A stretch of DNA of 58,355 nt from Oscillospiraceae bacterium (GCA_017468865.1 JAFUHM010000057.1:1-58355); one strand, 5' to 3'; positions 26,141 to 35,627 are shown, counted from the first letter of the stretch. Notes: generated by a model not told the origin, from the sequence alone. Made by a program: numbers and translations.

Positions 26141-27502
26141 TCAGCTGACGGGGCACAGACGGCGGATGACATCGGCGATCTCAAGCGCCATGTCATTTAT
26201 CACATCGAACTGCTTCCCCTCGATCATTACTCTTATCAAAGGCTCCGTGCCGCTTTCCCTTACAAGGATGCGACCCTTCCCGTCAAGCTCCTTTTCCTTC
26301 TCGGAGATTATCTGCTCTATCTCGGGTATGTTCTTCCACTGTTCCTTTGATGCCTGATCTATCTTGACATTGACCATGACCTGCGGATAACGCTCTATCA
26401 CCGAAGCAAGCTCCTTTAAGGACTTGCCTGTGCGCTTCATTATGCCGAGCACCTGTATGGCTGTGAGCTGACCGTCGCCCGTGGTGGCAAAGTCGTGGAA
26501 TATGATGTGACCCGACTGTTCGCCGCCCATGTTGTAGCCTTCTGCGAGCATCTGCTCCACGATGTATCTGTCACCGACTTTGGTGGTACACATCTTTATG
26601 CCGTTATCCCGTGCAAAGAAGGTAAAGCCCAGATTGGTCATCACCGTCACCACGGCAGTGTTCTTCACAAGCGTGCCGTGCTCGTTCATGTCCTTCGAGA
26701 AAATAGCTATGAGCTTATCGCCGTCAACTATATTGCCCTCGTGATCCACCGCAAGGCATCTGTCCGCATCTCCGTCAAAGGCAAATCCCACGTCACAGCT
26801 GTTGTCACGCACGAACTGCACCAGTCCCTCCAGATGGGTCGAGCCGCAGCCGTTGTTTATGTTTACTCCGTCAGGTTCACAGTTTATCAGGTAGACCTTC
26901 TCGCCCACGCCCTCAAAGAGCCTTTCTGCCGTAGCCGATGCTGCGCCGTTTGCACAGTCCACGGCTATGCGCAGACCGCATCCGAGCACGTCCGCAGTGC
27001 TTTTGACGTGATCTACATATGTATCGGAGATATTGCGTATATGGGAGAGCCTTCCCACCTCACCGCCGTTTCTGAGCATCTGAGCCAGTTCATCCGGACG
27101 GTCGAGCACATAGCTCTCTATCTCCTCCTCAATGTCATCCGCCAGTTTGTAGCCGTTGCCCGCAAACAGCTTGATGCCGTTGAATTCCATGCTGTTGTGC
27201 GAAGCGGAGATCATCACTCCCGCATCTGCTTTCAGCGTTCCTACCAGGTAAGCCACCGCAGGCGTGGGGATAGTGCCCAGCGACACCACATCCGCACCCA
27301 CGGACAAGAGCCCCGCAGTGAGGGCAGATTCCATGATATCCGATGATATTCGTGTATCCTTGCCTATAAGCACCTTTGGCCTGTGTCCTGTCTTGCTGCA
27401 AAGGACGACTGCTGCCGCCCTGCCTATCTGCATCGCTGTCTCGCAGGTAAGTTCCGTTACCGCAACGCCTCTTGCTCCGTCCGTGCCGAATAAGCGTCCC
27501 AT
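26141..27502 (-). CDS. glmM: phosphoglucosamine mutase
   Basis: A 453-residue enzyme that interconverts glucosamine 6-phosphate and glucosamine 1-phosphate on the way to UDP-GlcNAc and peptidoglycan. The phospho-serine is Ser101 in MISASHNSMEFNG. The metal loop is DGDADRC, the sugar loop GEQSGH and the phosphate loop RESGTEPLIRVM. The N-terminus MGRLFGTDGARG is diagnostic of GlmM. Length is normal. It lies 15 bases after ruvB in the same operon. Confidence 0.97.
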   Translation of the reverse strand: MGRLFGTDGARGVAVTELTCETAMQIGRAAAVVLCSKTGHRPKVLIGKDTRISSDIMESALTAGLLSVGADVVSLGTIPTPAVAYLVGTLKADAGVMISASHNSMEFNGIKLFAGNGYKLADDIEEEIESYVLDRPDELAQMLRNGGEVGRLSHIRNISDTYVDHVKSTADVLGCGLRIAVDCANGAASATAERLFEGVGEKVYLINCEPDGVNINNGCGSTHLEGLVQFVRDNSCDVGFAFDGDADRCLAVDHEGNIVDGDKLIAIFSKDMNEHGTLVKNTAVVTVMTNLGFTFFARDNGIKMCTTKVGDRYIVEQMLAEGYNMGGEQSGHIIFHDFATTGDGQLTAIQVLGIMKRTGKSLKELASVIERYPQVMVNVKIDQASKEQWKNIPEIEQIISEKEKELDGKGRILVRESGTEPLIRVMIEGKQFDVINDMALEIADVIRRLCPVS

Positions 27503-27517
27503 ATCTATCTCTCGCTT

Positions 27518-28573
27518 TCAGAAAAGTTTTGTTTGTTCGTTGTCATCCTGTATCTTATATCCCAGATGCTTGTAAGCCAGCCTCGTAGCCACCCTTCCTC
27601 TCGGAGTCCGTGCAAGGAAGCCTATCTGCATGAGATAGGGCTCGCATACGTCCTCAATGGTGACAGCCTCTTCACCTATGGCGGCAGCAAGTGTCTCAAG
27701 TCCCGCAGGACCTCCGCCGTAGCCCGTGATGAGCATATTCAGAAGCTTTCTGTCCAGCTTGTCAAGGCCGAGTTCATCTATCTCCATGCGTCCGAGTGCG
27801 ATATTGGCGTATTCCTCCGTTATCTGTGCCGCTATTGCCGTTGTATCCATTACCTCCGCATAGTCACGCACCCTTTTGAGAAGCCTGTTGGCTATACGGG
27901 GAGTCCCTCTTGAACGGCGTGCTATTGCCATAGCACCTTTCTTGTCGCAGCCGACGCCCAGTATGGTCGCCGATCTGAGGATGATATCCATCAGCTGTTC
28001 CACCGAGTAGGGTTCAAGATGCAGGGGAATGCCGAATCTGTGCATAAGGGGAGCTGTGAGCTGACCTGCCCTCGTGGTAGCGCCCACCAGAGTGAACTTG
28101 TTCAGTTCTATGCGCAGAGAGTCTGCGGCAGCGCCCTTGCCCATCATGATATCCACCGCATAGTCCTCCATCGCCGAGTACAGGACTTCTTCCACCTCAC
28201 GGGGCATACGGTGTATCTCATCTATAAACAGAACGTCATTCGGTTCGAGCTTGGAGAGTATCGCCGCCAGGTCACCAGGCTTAGTAAGCACGGGACCCGA
28301 TGTCTGACGCATATGTACTCCCATCTCGTTGGCGATGATGGCCGCAAGGGTAGTCTTTCCGAGTCCCGGAGGGCCGTCAAGCAGAACGTGATCGAGAGGT
28401 TCTCCTCTCTTGCGTGCCGCCTGTATGCAGATGGACAGCTCATCCTTCACCTTGTCCTGACCTATGTATTCATTGATGTACTGAGGTCTGAGGGAGTAGC
28501 TTTTCTCATCTTCATCGGCGAGCGCCTGAGGTTCCATGATGCGTTCAAATTCCAGATCGCTTTGTTCTATCAT
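27518..28573 (-). CDS. ruvB: Holliday junction DNA helicase subunit RuvB
   Basis: About 351 residues. The AAA+ motor of the RuvAB branch-migration complex. It has Walker [10 protein letters not shown], Walker B LFIDEIHR, sensor GATTRAG, and the arginine-finger region, then the C-terminal winged helix ending [21 protein letters not shown] seven codons upstream is in frame, but the ATG at 28573 is preceded by GGAGGG and matches the family start. It begins 10 bases after the ruvA stop. Confidence 0.97.
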   Translation of the reverse strand: MIEQSDLEFERIMEPQALADEDEKSYSLRPQYINEYIGQDKVKDELSICIQAARKRGEPLDHVLLDGPPGLGKTTLAAIIANEMGVHMRQTSGPVLTKPGDLAAILSKLEPNDVLFIDEIHRMPREVEEVLYSAMEDYAVDIMMGKGAAADSLRIELNKFTLVGATTRAGQLTAPLMHRFGIPLHLEPYSVEQLMDIILRSATILGVGCDKKGAMAIARRSRGTPRIANRLLKRVRDYAEVMDTTAIAAQITEEYANIALGRMEIDELGLDKLDRKLLNMLITGYGGGPAGLETLAAAIGEEAVTIEDVCEPYLMQIGFLARTPRGRVATRLAYKHLGYKIQDDNEQTKLF

Positions 28574-28583
28574 ATTCCCTCCG

Positions 28584-29165
28584 TCATCCAGCAAGGCTCC
28601 TCAGTGAGAGCTTGATTATTTCCTCTACCGGCAGACTGCCGTCCTGCGAAGACACAGCCTGTGAAGCCTCTGCCTCGGAAAATCCCAGCACCATCAGCGC
28701 ACGCACCGCCTCATCCGCACCTGAGCTGAGCTTCACGGGAGCGGCAGAAGCTGCAGCGATATGGTCGCTCTTGAGCTTGTCACGCAGTTCAAGGACGATC
28801 CTCTGCGCCATTTTCGGACCCACGCCCTTTATCCTTGTCAGGGACTTGTGATCCTCGGTAGCCACCGTAATGGCGAATGTATTGGCGTCCATCCCCGAAA
28901 GGATGGCGAGAGCGGCCTTGGGACCCACTCCCGATACCGTGAGCAGCATCTTGAAGCAGCCGAGTTCCGTCCTGTCAGCAAAGCCGAACAGTTCCGCATT
29001 GTCCTGCGTGATATGTAAATAAGTGAACAGTTTAGCCTGCTTCCCCGTTTCGAGCCGGGAAAGGGTATATACGCTCGTGCGGCAGGCATATCCCACACCT
29101 GCACATTCCACAACGGCGGTATCGGTCTCCTTTTCTGTGACGATACCGTTTACACTGTATATCAT
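28584..29165 (-). CDS. ruvA: Holliday junction branch migration protein RuvA
   Basis: About 193 residues. Binds four-way junctions and loads RuvB. The N-terminal OB fold ([15 protein letters not shown]...) is followed by paired helix-hairpin-helix motifs ([16 protein letters not shown] and [19 protein letters not shown]), an acidic-poor linker, and the C-terminal RuvB-binding domain ([16 protein letters not shown]). The ATG at 29165 overlaps the ruvC stop (ATGA) and matches the family start. Confidence 0.97.
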   Translation of the reverse strand: MIYSVNGIVTEKETDTAVVECAGVGYACRTSVYTLSRLETGKQAKLFTYLHITQDNAELFGFADRTELGCFKMLLTVSGVGPKAALAILSGMDANTFAITVATEDHKSLTRIKGVGPKMAQRIVLELRDKLKSDHIAAASAAPVKLSSGADEAVRALMVLGFSEAEASQAVSSQDGSLPVEEIIKLSLRSLAG

Positions 29166-29659
29166 TGTAGACCTCTCAAATTGTTTATGGCACCGACACT
29201 GTGACCGTGACAAATGGCGATAGCCAGTGCATCTGCTGTATCATCGGGCTTGGGCACCGCCGCAAGACCGAGTATGGAGCGGGTCATCTCCATCACCTGA
29301 GACTTGTGCGCCTTGCCGTAGCCTGTGACTGCGCTCTTTACCTGCAAGGGGGTGTATTCATAGATCTTCAGCCCGCATCGGTGAGCCGCAAGGAGTATGA
29401 TCCCCCTTGCCTGCGCCACGTCTATTCCTGTCTTCTGGTTGGTGGTGAAGAACAGCTTCTCTATGCTCATGACCTCGGGGCGGTATCTGCTGATGATGGT
29501 ATTCATGTCATCGTAGATGTCGGAGAGCCTCATGTGCATATTCGTATGTGCCTGTGTGGTGATCGCACCGAACCCCACTGCGGAAAAGTCGTATCCGTTG
29601 TAGTCGAGCACCCCGTATCCCACTATGGCGTATCCCGGGTCTATCCCCAATATCCTCAT
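29162..29659 (-). CDS. ruvC: crossover junction endodeoxyribonuclease RuvC
   Basis: A 165-residue resolvase that cuts Holliday junctions. The RNase H-like fold has its acidic residues visible: Asp7 in LGIDPG, the Glu in SIEKLFF, and the C-terminal DDTADALAIAICH. Length is normal. It is the first gene of the long operon and lies just downstream of a duplicated promoter region. Confidence 0.97.
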   Translation of the reverse strand: MRILGIDPGYAIVGYGVLDYNGYDFSAVGFGAITTQAHTNMHMRLSDIYDDMNTIISRYRPEVMSIEKLFFTTNQKTGIDVAQARGIILLAAHRCGLKIYEYTPLQVKSAVTGYGKAHKSQVMEMTRSILGLAAVPKPDDTADALAIAICHGHSVGAINNLRGLQ

Positions 29660-29685
29660 TATATCTCACCTGCAGCGTACATCCC

Positions 29686-29714
29686 ATTATATCATATATG
29701 CCGAAAATAATCAA
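29686..29714 (-). promoter_or_regulatory. ruvC operon promoter (proximal)
   Basis: On the minus strand TTGATT (complement of 29709-29714) and TATAAT (complement of 29686-29691), 17-base spacer, about 20 bases before the ruvC ATG. It lies inside copy 1 of a 95-bp tandem duplication. Confidence 0.75.
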
Positions 29715-29876
29715 TAGATATGATAAAAATTTAAAACAGGGTCAGGTACTTAGACCCAAAGCGGGTGCAGGCACCGCCTGCTTATATCATATATGCCGAA
29801 AATGATCAATAGATATGATAAAAATTTAAAACAGGGTCAGGTACTTAGACCCGAAGCGGGTGCAGGCACCGCCTGC
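29687..29876. repeat. 95-bp tandem duplication upstream of ruvC
   Basis: Copies at 29687-29781 and 29782-29876 differ at only two positions by eye. Each unit holds, left to right, a promoter-like module facing ruvC, an AT-rich stretch, GGGTC...GACCC and the hairpin GCAGGCACCGCCTGC. The near-identity points to a recent duplication. The same module occurs in diverged form near 50007-50440. Confidence 0.9.
29781..29809 (-). promoter_or_regulatory. second, duplicated promoter of the ruvC operon
   Basis: Copy 2 of the duplication carries the same promoter in weaker form: TTGATC (complement of 29804-29809) and TATAAG (complement of 29781-29786), 17-base spacer. Confidence 0.5.
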
Positions 29877-29893
29877 ATATCATAACCTAATGA

Positions 29894-29914
29894 GAGGGTA
29901 CTTCAAGTACCCTC
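29894..29914. terminator. strong hairpin after the RlmL-type gene
   Basis: GAGGGTACTT (29894-29903) and AAGTACCCTC (29905-29914) form a near-perfect palindrome 5 bases after the minus-strand stop codon at 29919. There is no T run, so it may be a pause site, RNA 3'-end protector or repeat rather than a classical terminator. Confidence 0.5.
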
Positions 29915-29918
29915 CGCA

Positions 29919-31037
29919 TTATTTCCTTCCGTACATATACAGATCGCACTTTATCATGCCGTTGTACAGCTTTCTTTTCCTGTCAGCCTTCTTCCCGAAG
30001 ATGCTTTCAAAGTTCTCGTCGGGGGAGATCACGGCACAGGGGTGATCGCTGTCCGCCGCAAAGACCTTTCCCATCACCGAGTAAAGTTCCTCTGCCTCAC
30101 GCACATCGAGAAGCCTTTCCCCGTAGGGAGGGTTGGTGATGACAAGGGTGCCTTCCGCATTGCGGAAATCCTTTACATCAGCCTTTACTGCGTGTATGCG
30201 TGACTTGACTCCCGCCTTTGCCGCATTTTCAAGGGTAAGCGCCACGCACTCCTCGTCTATGTCCGAGCCGAATGCCTCAAAATCGGAATCCCTTATTATC
30301 AGCGACAGTGCCCTGTTCTGTTCATCTTTCCACACAGAACGGGGGATAACATCCCATGACATTGCGGCAAACCCACGCTTCAGACCGGGTGCGATATTCA
30401 TCGCCTTGTATGCCGCCTCTATGAGCAGAGTGCCGCTTCCGCAGAAGGGGTCATATACGACGGTGCTGCGCCTTACTCCTGCTATGTCCGCTATCCCTGC
30501 CGCCAGAGTCTCCTTGATGGGGGCAGTGTTCGAATGAGGGCGGTAGCCCCTCTTGTGAAGCCCTGTGCCCGAAGTGTCAAGGTATACAGACACGGTGTCC
30601 TTTATGATGTTGAACTGTATCCTGTGAAGTGAGCCGCTTTCCTCGAAGAAGCTGACATGGTACTTTGATGCCAGCCTGTCCACAGCCGCCTTCTTGATTA
30701 TGGACTGACAGGCGGGGATGCTGTGAAGCGCCGAGTTTATGGAGTGGCCTGTCACGGGGAAGGCATCGCTCTTTCCGATGAAATTCTCCAGCGGAAGTGC
30801 CTTCACCCCTTCAAAAAGCTCCTCGAATGTTACTGCCCTGAATGTGCCCAGAAGTATCTGCACACGCTCCGCAGAAGCAAGGCAGATGTTGGCACGGGCT
30901 ATCATCTCCATGCCGCCTTCAAAAGTCACCCTGCCGTCGGAAACGGTGATGTTCTCTCCGCCTATGCGGGTGACTTCAAATTTCAGTGTCCTCTCCGTGC
31001 CGAAATGGCACGGGCATGAAAGTGTGATCTTACTCAT
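29919..31037 (-). CDS. THUMP-domain RNA methyltransferase (RlmL/YpsC type)
   Basis: About 372 residues. An N-terminal ferredoxin-like and THUMP region (about residues 1-160) is followed by a class I methyltransferase domain: PHSNTAPIKETLAAGI, YDPFCGSGTLLIEAA (SAM site), and the catalytic NPPYGERL. These match the family of 23S rRNA m2G2445 methyltransferases (E. coli RlmL N-terminal half, B. subtilis YpsC). The ATG at 31037 is preferred to a GTG three codons upstream, because the GAGG lies at a proper distance. It overlaps the PBP stop by 8 bases. Confidence 0.92.
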   Translation of the reverse strand: MSKITLSCPCHFGTERTLKFEVTRIGGENITVSDGRVTFEGGMEMIARANICLASAERVQILLGTFRAVTFEELFEGVKALPLENFIGKSDAFPVTGHSINSALHSIPACQSIIKKAAVDRLASKYHVSFFEESGSLHRIQFNIIKDTVSVYLDTSGTGLHKRGYRPHSNTAPIKETLAAGIADIAGVRRSTVVYDPFCGSGTLLIEAAYKAMNIAPGLKRGFAAMSWDVIPRSVWKDEQNRALSLIIRDSDFEAFGSDIDEECVALTLENAAKAGVKSRIHAVKADVKDFRNAEGTLVITNPPYGERLLDVREAEELYSVMGKVFAADSDHPCAVISPDENFESIFGKKADRKRKLYNGMIKCDLYMYGRK

Positions 31038-33234
31038 CGCTTTCACCCTCGCCGGCGGCAGAATCTTCCTCAGCCGCTTCCTCTGTCTCGTTCTCGTAGT
31101 TCTTCCTGCTTATGGTGGTGCCGTGTTCGCACAGCTTGGGAGCGGGATCTACCTTGTAGTATCCCTTGCGGATGTTCTTGCACCTGTCCGTAGCTATGTC
31201 GCCTGTCTCCTCGCAGTAGTAGATGCACTGCACGGAATCGGGCATGGTAAATTCCTTTGTTTCGCCCTTTTCGGCGATATCTCCGAAAATGTTCTTCCAA
31301 AGTTCAGCCGTGCCGTAGTAAGTCCCAGGCTCAACGGATCTGTGATCTTTATATCCGTACCATACGCCGCTCACATAGTCGGGGGTGCAGGCGATGAACA
31401 GGTTATCCGCCCAGTTCTGGGAAGTACCCGTCTTGCCGACGACCTCCACACCGTCCAGCTTTGCGGCTCTGCCCGTTCCGTGTTCGCCCTCGACGACTTC
31501 CTTCATCATACGGTTGACGATGTATGAGGTGTCCTCTCCGATGGACTGGATGGGCAGATACTTGTGCTGGAGCACCATTTCTCCCGTGGGGTCAAGCACA
31601 TATGTGTATGTGGTGGGCGAAAAATACTTGCCGCCGTTGCCGAACACCTGATATGAAGCCACCAGCTCACGCAGATACAGTCCGTGGTAAAGCGCACCGA
31701 CGCTCATGGGAGCAATATATGCGTCTGCCGCATCAAGTGTGGAGAACTGGAATTTGTTCTGTATAAACTCAAATATATTCGCCGCTCCCGCTCTCTCCAC
31801 AAGCTGAGCGGATATGGTGTTGAGGGAGCGTTCGAGAGCCTCATATGTGGTGAAAGGCTGATTTGACCAAACATTGTCCTCATTGTTTGAGGAGTAGTTC
31901 GTCGGCCACTGTCTTGTCTCACCGGGGTTGTCATCGTCGGGTATCTCGATAGGGGAGTCTTCGAGCATCTCTGACCATGTGGTGAGGTTGTTCTCTACGG
32001 AGTATGCGTATCCTGCAAGGGGCTTGAGTGCTGAACCGGGCTGTCTCCAGTCTCTTGTAGCATAGTTGTAGATGTTGGAGCCGGACTTCTCGCCCACATT
32101 GCCCACTATGGCAAGCACATTTCCCGTGTAGTCCATCACAACGAACGCAGAATAGGGAGGGTCGCTCACTACCTCGTCCGAGAATGTGCTGTAATCACGG
32201 TATTTGGCTTCAAGCTCCTCCTGCATCTTGATGTTTATCGGCGTATATATGGTGTAGCCGCCGTTGTAGAGCATATCGGACGCCTCTTCCATGGTGCAGC
32301 CGTACATATCCATAAGATCTGTCGTCACATCACGGATGACCGTATCTATATACCAGTTCTGTATGGCATTTGAGGTGGGATCCGCATCCGGGTCACGGAA
32401 GTTCAGGACCTCGTTCATGGCTGCCTCATATTCCTTTTCGGATATGGCGGCATTCTTGAGCATGGAGCCCAGGACATATTCCTGACGACCCTTGTTTGCT
32501 TCGGGATCGGCGAAGGGGTTGAGCGTCTCGGGGCTCTTGGGTATGGCTGCCAGACAAGCAGCCTCAGCCAGGTCAAGCTCGGATACTTCCTTGCCGAAGT
32601 ATTTGAGGGAAGCTGCCTGTATCCCCGATGTAGAGCCGCCGAAGCCGATACAGTTCATATATGCTTCGAGTATCTCTTCCTTGGTGCGGTAGCGCTCCAG
32701 GTCGGAGGCTCTGAACACCTCTCGGAGCTTTCTGTCCCATGTCTGCTCCTCATCGTGGGTGACGTTCTTGACAAGCTGCTGGGTGATGGTGGAACCGCCC
32801 TGACGCTTGCCGTAGACCAGACCGTTGGTGATCTCGTTGAGGAATGAGCCGAATGTTCTCATCCAGTTCACGCCTGCGTGCTCATAGAAATGCTCGTCCT
32901 CTGCGTACACGAACGCATCCTGCACATATTTGGGGACATTCTCTATTGACACAGGTATACGGTTGGCGGCACGGCTGATGCTCTGGAGTTCGACTTCCTC
33001 GCCGTTCTCGTCATAGCCGTAGATGAATGTCGTATAGGCAAGGTCAAGGCTGTCAAGGTCGATATCGATGGGAGTATTCTCACGGAACTGCATCACATAC
33101 ACCGTCAGAGCGGCTGCGATTATTGACACGCTTATTACTGCGATAAGTATGAGTGACAGCAGGACTGTGCCTATTACAGTGAACACCTTTTTGACAGGGT
33201 TCGTCTTCTTTTTCTGTTTTTTGGATCTGGCCAA
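31030..33234 (-). CDS. class A penicillin-binding protein (PBP1A family)
   Basis: A 734-residue bifunctional peptidoglycan synthase. A basic cytoplasmic tail (SKKQKKKTNPVKK) and one membrane helix (about residues 17-45) come first. The GT51 glycosyltransferase has EDEHFYEHAG, GGSTITQQLVKN and KEEILEAYMN. The transpeptidase has SALKP (active Ser), the SLN motif in SLNTISAQL, and KTGTSQ. An acidic tail ends the protein. The start is TTG: GGAGG lies 7 bases before it and no ATG fits. Translation likely couples to the RlmL-type gene. Confidence 0.96.
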   Translation of the reverse strand: MARSKKQKKKTNPVKKVFTVIGTVLLSLILIAVISVSIIAAALTVYVMQFRENTPIDIDLDSLDLAYTTFIYGYDENGEEVELQSISRAANRIPVSIENVPKYVQDAFVYAEDEHFYEHAGVNWMRTFGSFLNEITNGLVYGKRQGGSTITQQLVKNVTHDEEQTWDRKLREVFRASDLERYRTKEEILEAYMNCIGFGGSTSGIQAASLKYFGKEVSELDLAEAACLAAIPKSPETLNPFADPEANKGRQEYVLGSMLKNAAISEKEYEAAMNEVLNFRDPDADPTSNAIQNWYIDTVIRDVTTDLMDMYGCTMEEASDMLYNGGYTIYTPINIKMQEELEAKYRDYSTFSDEVVSDPPYSAFVVMDYTGNVLAIVGNVGEKSGSNIYNYATRDWRQPGSALKPLAGYAYSVENNLTTWSEMLEDSPIEIPDDDNPGETRQWPTNYSSNNEDNVWSNQPFTTYEALERSLNTISAQLVERAGAANIFEFIQNKFQFSTLDAADAYIAPMSVGALYHGLYLRELVASYQVFGNGGKYFSPTTYTYVLDPTGEMVLQHKYLPIQSIGEDTSYIVNRMMKEVVEGEHGTGRAAKLDGVEVVGKTGTSQNWADNLFIACTPDYVSGVWYGYKDHRSVEPGTYYGTAELWKNIFGDIAEKGETKEFTMPDSVQCIYYCEETGDIATDRCKNIRKGYYKVDPAPKLCEHGTTISRKNYENETEEAAEEDSAAGEGESDE

Positions 33235-33289
33235 AGTAAAGCCTCCTTCGGCTTGTACAGCGTTTCATTAAGTGCATACACACCCTACT

Positions 33290-33319
33290 ATTATACCACT
33301 TTTTATGCCTGTTTGTCAA
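33290..33319 (-). promoter_or_regulatory. promoter of the PBP operon
   Basis: On the minus strand TTGACA (complement of 33314-33319) and TATAAT (complement of 33290-33295), 18-base spacer, about 55 bases before the TTG start. Confidence 0.7.
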
Positions 33320-33380
33320 TATAATAGTATAAATTTGGCGAGTTGTAACCCTTTTGTCACATTTGAGGCGGTGAATATAC

Positions 33381-33408
33381 TTGACAAATGCGTCAGATGT
33401 GGTATAAT
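33381..33408 (+). promoter_or_regulatory. nadB promoter
   Basis: TTGACA (33381-33386) and TATAAT (33403-33408), 16-base spacer, about 40 bases before the ATG. No NadR/NiaR-type operator was recognised. Confidence 0.75.
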
Positions 33409-33450
33409 ATAGGTACATTAAATCATCATACTTGAAACAGAAGGATAAAT

Positions 33451-34899
33451 ATGGAAAACTTTTATGACGTGATCGTTGTCGGTGCAGGTGTGGGAGGCCT
33501 TTTCACAGCCCTTCACTTACCGAAGGAGCTGAAGGTCCTCGTCCTTGCCAAGCGTGAGGCGGAGCTCTGCAATTCCAAGCTCGCCCAGGGCGGTGTTGCA
33601 GCTGTCTATAAGCCTGTCGATGATGACAATATCTCCATTCATACCAATGATACATTCGTGGCAGGCGGGTTCAAGAACAATCCCGATTCTGTCCGCATCC
33701 TTGTGACCGAGGCTGAATCTGTCATTGAACGTGTCCTTGAACTGGGTGCGGATTTTGACAGGGACGAGAACGGCGAGCTTGACCGCACCCTTGAGGGCGG
33801 ACACAGCCGCAGACGCATCTTCCATCATAAGGACAGCACAGGTGCGGAAGTCACCCGTGCTATCCGTGAGGCGGTCCTTGCCGCAGATAACATCACACTC
33901 ATGGATAATTCCGTCATGTGCCGCATCAGGCAGGCAAACGGCGGCTTTGCCATCGATGTTCTCCACGATGATGCCCATGTCACCTATACCTGCCGCTTTG
34001 CGGTCATGGCGACGGGCGGCATCGGCAGAGTCTACGGCTACACCACCAATTCCGCCATTGCCACAGGTGACGGCATCACAGCCGCATATGACCTGGGTGC
34101 GACCATTACGGATCTCTCCCTCATACAGTTTCACCCCACAGCCTATCATGACAAGTCAAGGGAGTGCTTCCTCATCTCCGAATCCGTCAGGGGAGAGGGC
34201 GCATATCTTCTCAACTGCGACAAGGAACGCTTCATGGACAGGTATGACGACCGCCTTGAACTTGCTCCCCGTGATGTGGTGTCACATTCGATCATGCTTG
34301 AAAGCAAGCGCACAGGCAGTGAGGATTTCTATCTTGATATCCGCTATATGGGTGAGGAATTCCTTCACGAGCGTTTCCCCATGATATTTGAGTTTCTCCT
34401 TACCCAGAATATCAACATGGGCAGGGATCTCATCCCTGTTTTCCCGTGCCAGCATTACCTCATGGGCGGCATAGATGTGGATGTGAACGGCCGCACGGAC
34501 ATTCCGGGGCTTTATGCGGTGGGTGAGTGTTCCCACACAGGTGTCCACGGAAACAACCGCCTTGCATCCAACTCCCTGCTTGAAGCCCTCGTCTTCGGCA
34601 GACGTGCGGCAAATGACATAGGTCAGCACATGAGCGAGGACTTTGCTCCCTTTGAGTATGAGTTTGAGCAGCCGAAGGATGCACAGCATATCCCGTCGGG
34701 ACTCCGCACGGAGATACGTCGGATAATGCAGCAGGCATATTTCGTCATCCCCGATATGGAGAAGGCAGTCGAGGGATTTGAGCGTGTGTCCGAGATAAAG
34801 AACTTCCTTGAAAAGGGGAATTTCATTATCGACAGAGACTATGTTGAGGCACATTCCCTTGCGACCGTTGCCTATATCGTGCTCAAGGAGATAATATAG
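33451..34899 (+). CDS. nadB: L-aspartate oxidase
   Basis: A 482-residue FAD enzyme that oxidises L-aspartate to iminoaspartate, the first step of NAD synthesis. The FAD-binding motif VVGAGVGGLFTALHLP opens the protein. Family stretches include SKLAQGGVAA, GHSRRRIFHHKDSTGAEV, IQFHPTAYH, SESVRGEGAYLLN, HYLMGGIDVDVNGRT and GECSHTGVHGNNRLASNSLLEA. Length is in range, with a short C-terminal helical domain. nadA and nadC are not in the window, so the partner steps are encoded elsewhere. Anaerobes use fumarate instead of oxygen as acceptor (general knowledge). Confidence 0.94.
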   Translation: MENFYDVIVVGAGVGGLFTALHLPKELKVLVLAKREAELCNSKLAQGGVAAVYKPVDDDNISIHTNDTFVAGGFKNNPDSVRILVTEAESVIERVLELGADFDRDENGELDRTLEGGHSRRRIFHHKDSTGAEVTRAIREAVLAADNITLMDNSVMCRIRQANGGFAIDVLHDDAHVTYTCRFAVMATGGIGRVYGYTTNSAIATGDGITAAYDLGATITDLSLIQFHPTAYHDKSRECFLISESVRGEGAYLLNCDKERFMDRYDDRLELAPRDVVSHSIMLESKRTGSEDFYLDIRYMGEEFLHERFPMIFEFLLTQNINMGRDLIPVFPCQHYLMGGIDVDVNGRTDIPGLYAVGECSHTGVHGNNRLASNSLLEALVFGRRAANDIGQHMSEDFAPFEYEFEQPKDAQHIPSGLRTEIRRIMQQAYFVIPDMEKAVEGFERVSEIKNFLEKGNFIIDRDYVEAHSLATVAYIVLKEII

Positions 34900-34913
34900 C
34901 GTAATGCAAGAAA

Positions 34914-34945
34914 CGACCCGAGGCTGGCTATGCCGCTTCGGGTCG
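34914..34945. terminator. bidirectional terminator between nadB and 34968 gene
   Basis: CGACCCGAG (34914-34922) pairs with CTTCGGGTCG (34936-34945). The minus strand continues into TTTCTT. It lies between convergent stop codons. Confidence 0.75.
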
Positions 34946-34967
34946 GTCTGTATATATCGGGAGAGAT

Positions 34968-35573
34968 CTATGCTCCGCTCTTTTTCGATGCCTTTTTTAT
35001 CACATAAGCCGCTCCGCAGAATGTCCCCTGCGCAAAGATGTTTACAGCCTGTGCAATCCAGTTTATTGCGGAACCGCTGAAGTCACGGGATGAGAGATAC
35101 CCCATGCACAGGCTCAGTATAAAGGACACCCCGAGAAGTACGGCGGCAGCAGCCTTTTTCATCTTCAGTGCGTATCTGCACAGGGATATGTACATGAGCA
35201 GTTCCCCGATGATAGTGAGTCCTACAAGTGCCATGGTGGGTATCACGGCAAATGTGCCTTTTTCCTTTTCTTCATCGGTCTCGGGAAATGTCAGTCCTAT
35301 GCCTGCCAGCAGAAATCCTACGGACTGATTTGTGAAGAACTGCCTGTTCATCCACTCAAAATCTCCGGCTCCTGCCGCATACAGGAGCTTGTACAGTGCC
35401 TTCAGGAAGCCTGCCGCCACTATCAGCACCACCCCAAAGAGATAAATGACCTTAGACGGACGGGACATCCTGTGCCTGTGTCCCGACCATATCAGCAGAT
35501 TGCCTGTCAGAAACAATATCACGGGAACGAGATCTGTCAGCGCCATCGGTACGGTGAATTCCTTTACGCTCAT
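34968..35573 (-). CDS. integral membrane protein of unknown function
   Basis: A 201-residue protein with about six hydrophobic helices (around residues 12-30, 42-62, 83-100, 108-133, 142-160, 170-190) and short charged loops. Not recognised as any family. Pairs of small residues in the helices suggest a compact bundle. It is a single gene with its own promoter, a palindrome over the -10 region, and a terminator. The ATG follows GGAGGGG. Confidence 0.75.
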   Translation of the reverse strand: MSVKEFTVPMALTDLVPVILFLTGNLLIWSGHRHRMSRPSKVIYLFGVVLIVAAGFLKALYKLLYAAGAGDFEWMNRQFFTNQSVGFLLAGIGLTFPETDEEKEKGTFAVIPTMALVGLTIIGELLMYISLCRYALKMKKAAAAVLLGVSFILSLCMGYLSSRDFSGSAINWIAQAVNIFAQGTFCGAAYVIKKASKKSGA

Positions 35574-35595
35574 CTTCCTGCCCCTCCTGTTTTTT

Positions 35596-35616
35596 GTAAT
35601 TATACTTCAATTACAA
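35596..35616. promoter_or_regulatory. palindrome over the -10 of the 34968 gene (operator candidate)
   Basis: TGTAATT (35596-35602) and AATTACA (35610-35616) are perfect inverted 7-mers with a 7-base centre, covering the -10 TATAAT (complement of 35599-35604). A repressor bound here would occlude the promoter. The regulator is unknown. Confidence 0.45.
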
Positions 35617-35627
35617 TAATTTATCAA
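35599..35627 (-). promoter_or_regulatory. promoter of the 34968 membrane gene
   Basis: On the minus strand TTGATA (complement of 35622-35627) and TATAAT (complement of 35599-35604) with a 17-base spacer. Confidence 0.7.

Noticed and set aside
24798..26357. A 519-codon open frame antisense to ecfA1, the methyltransferase gene and the end of glmM
   Set aside because: All three minus-strand genes are clear families; the antisense product is His/Arg-rich with no domain and spans gene boundaries.
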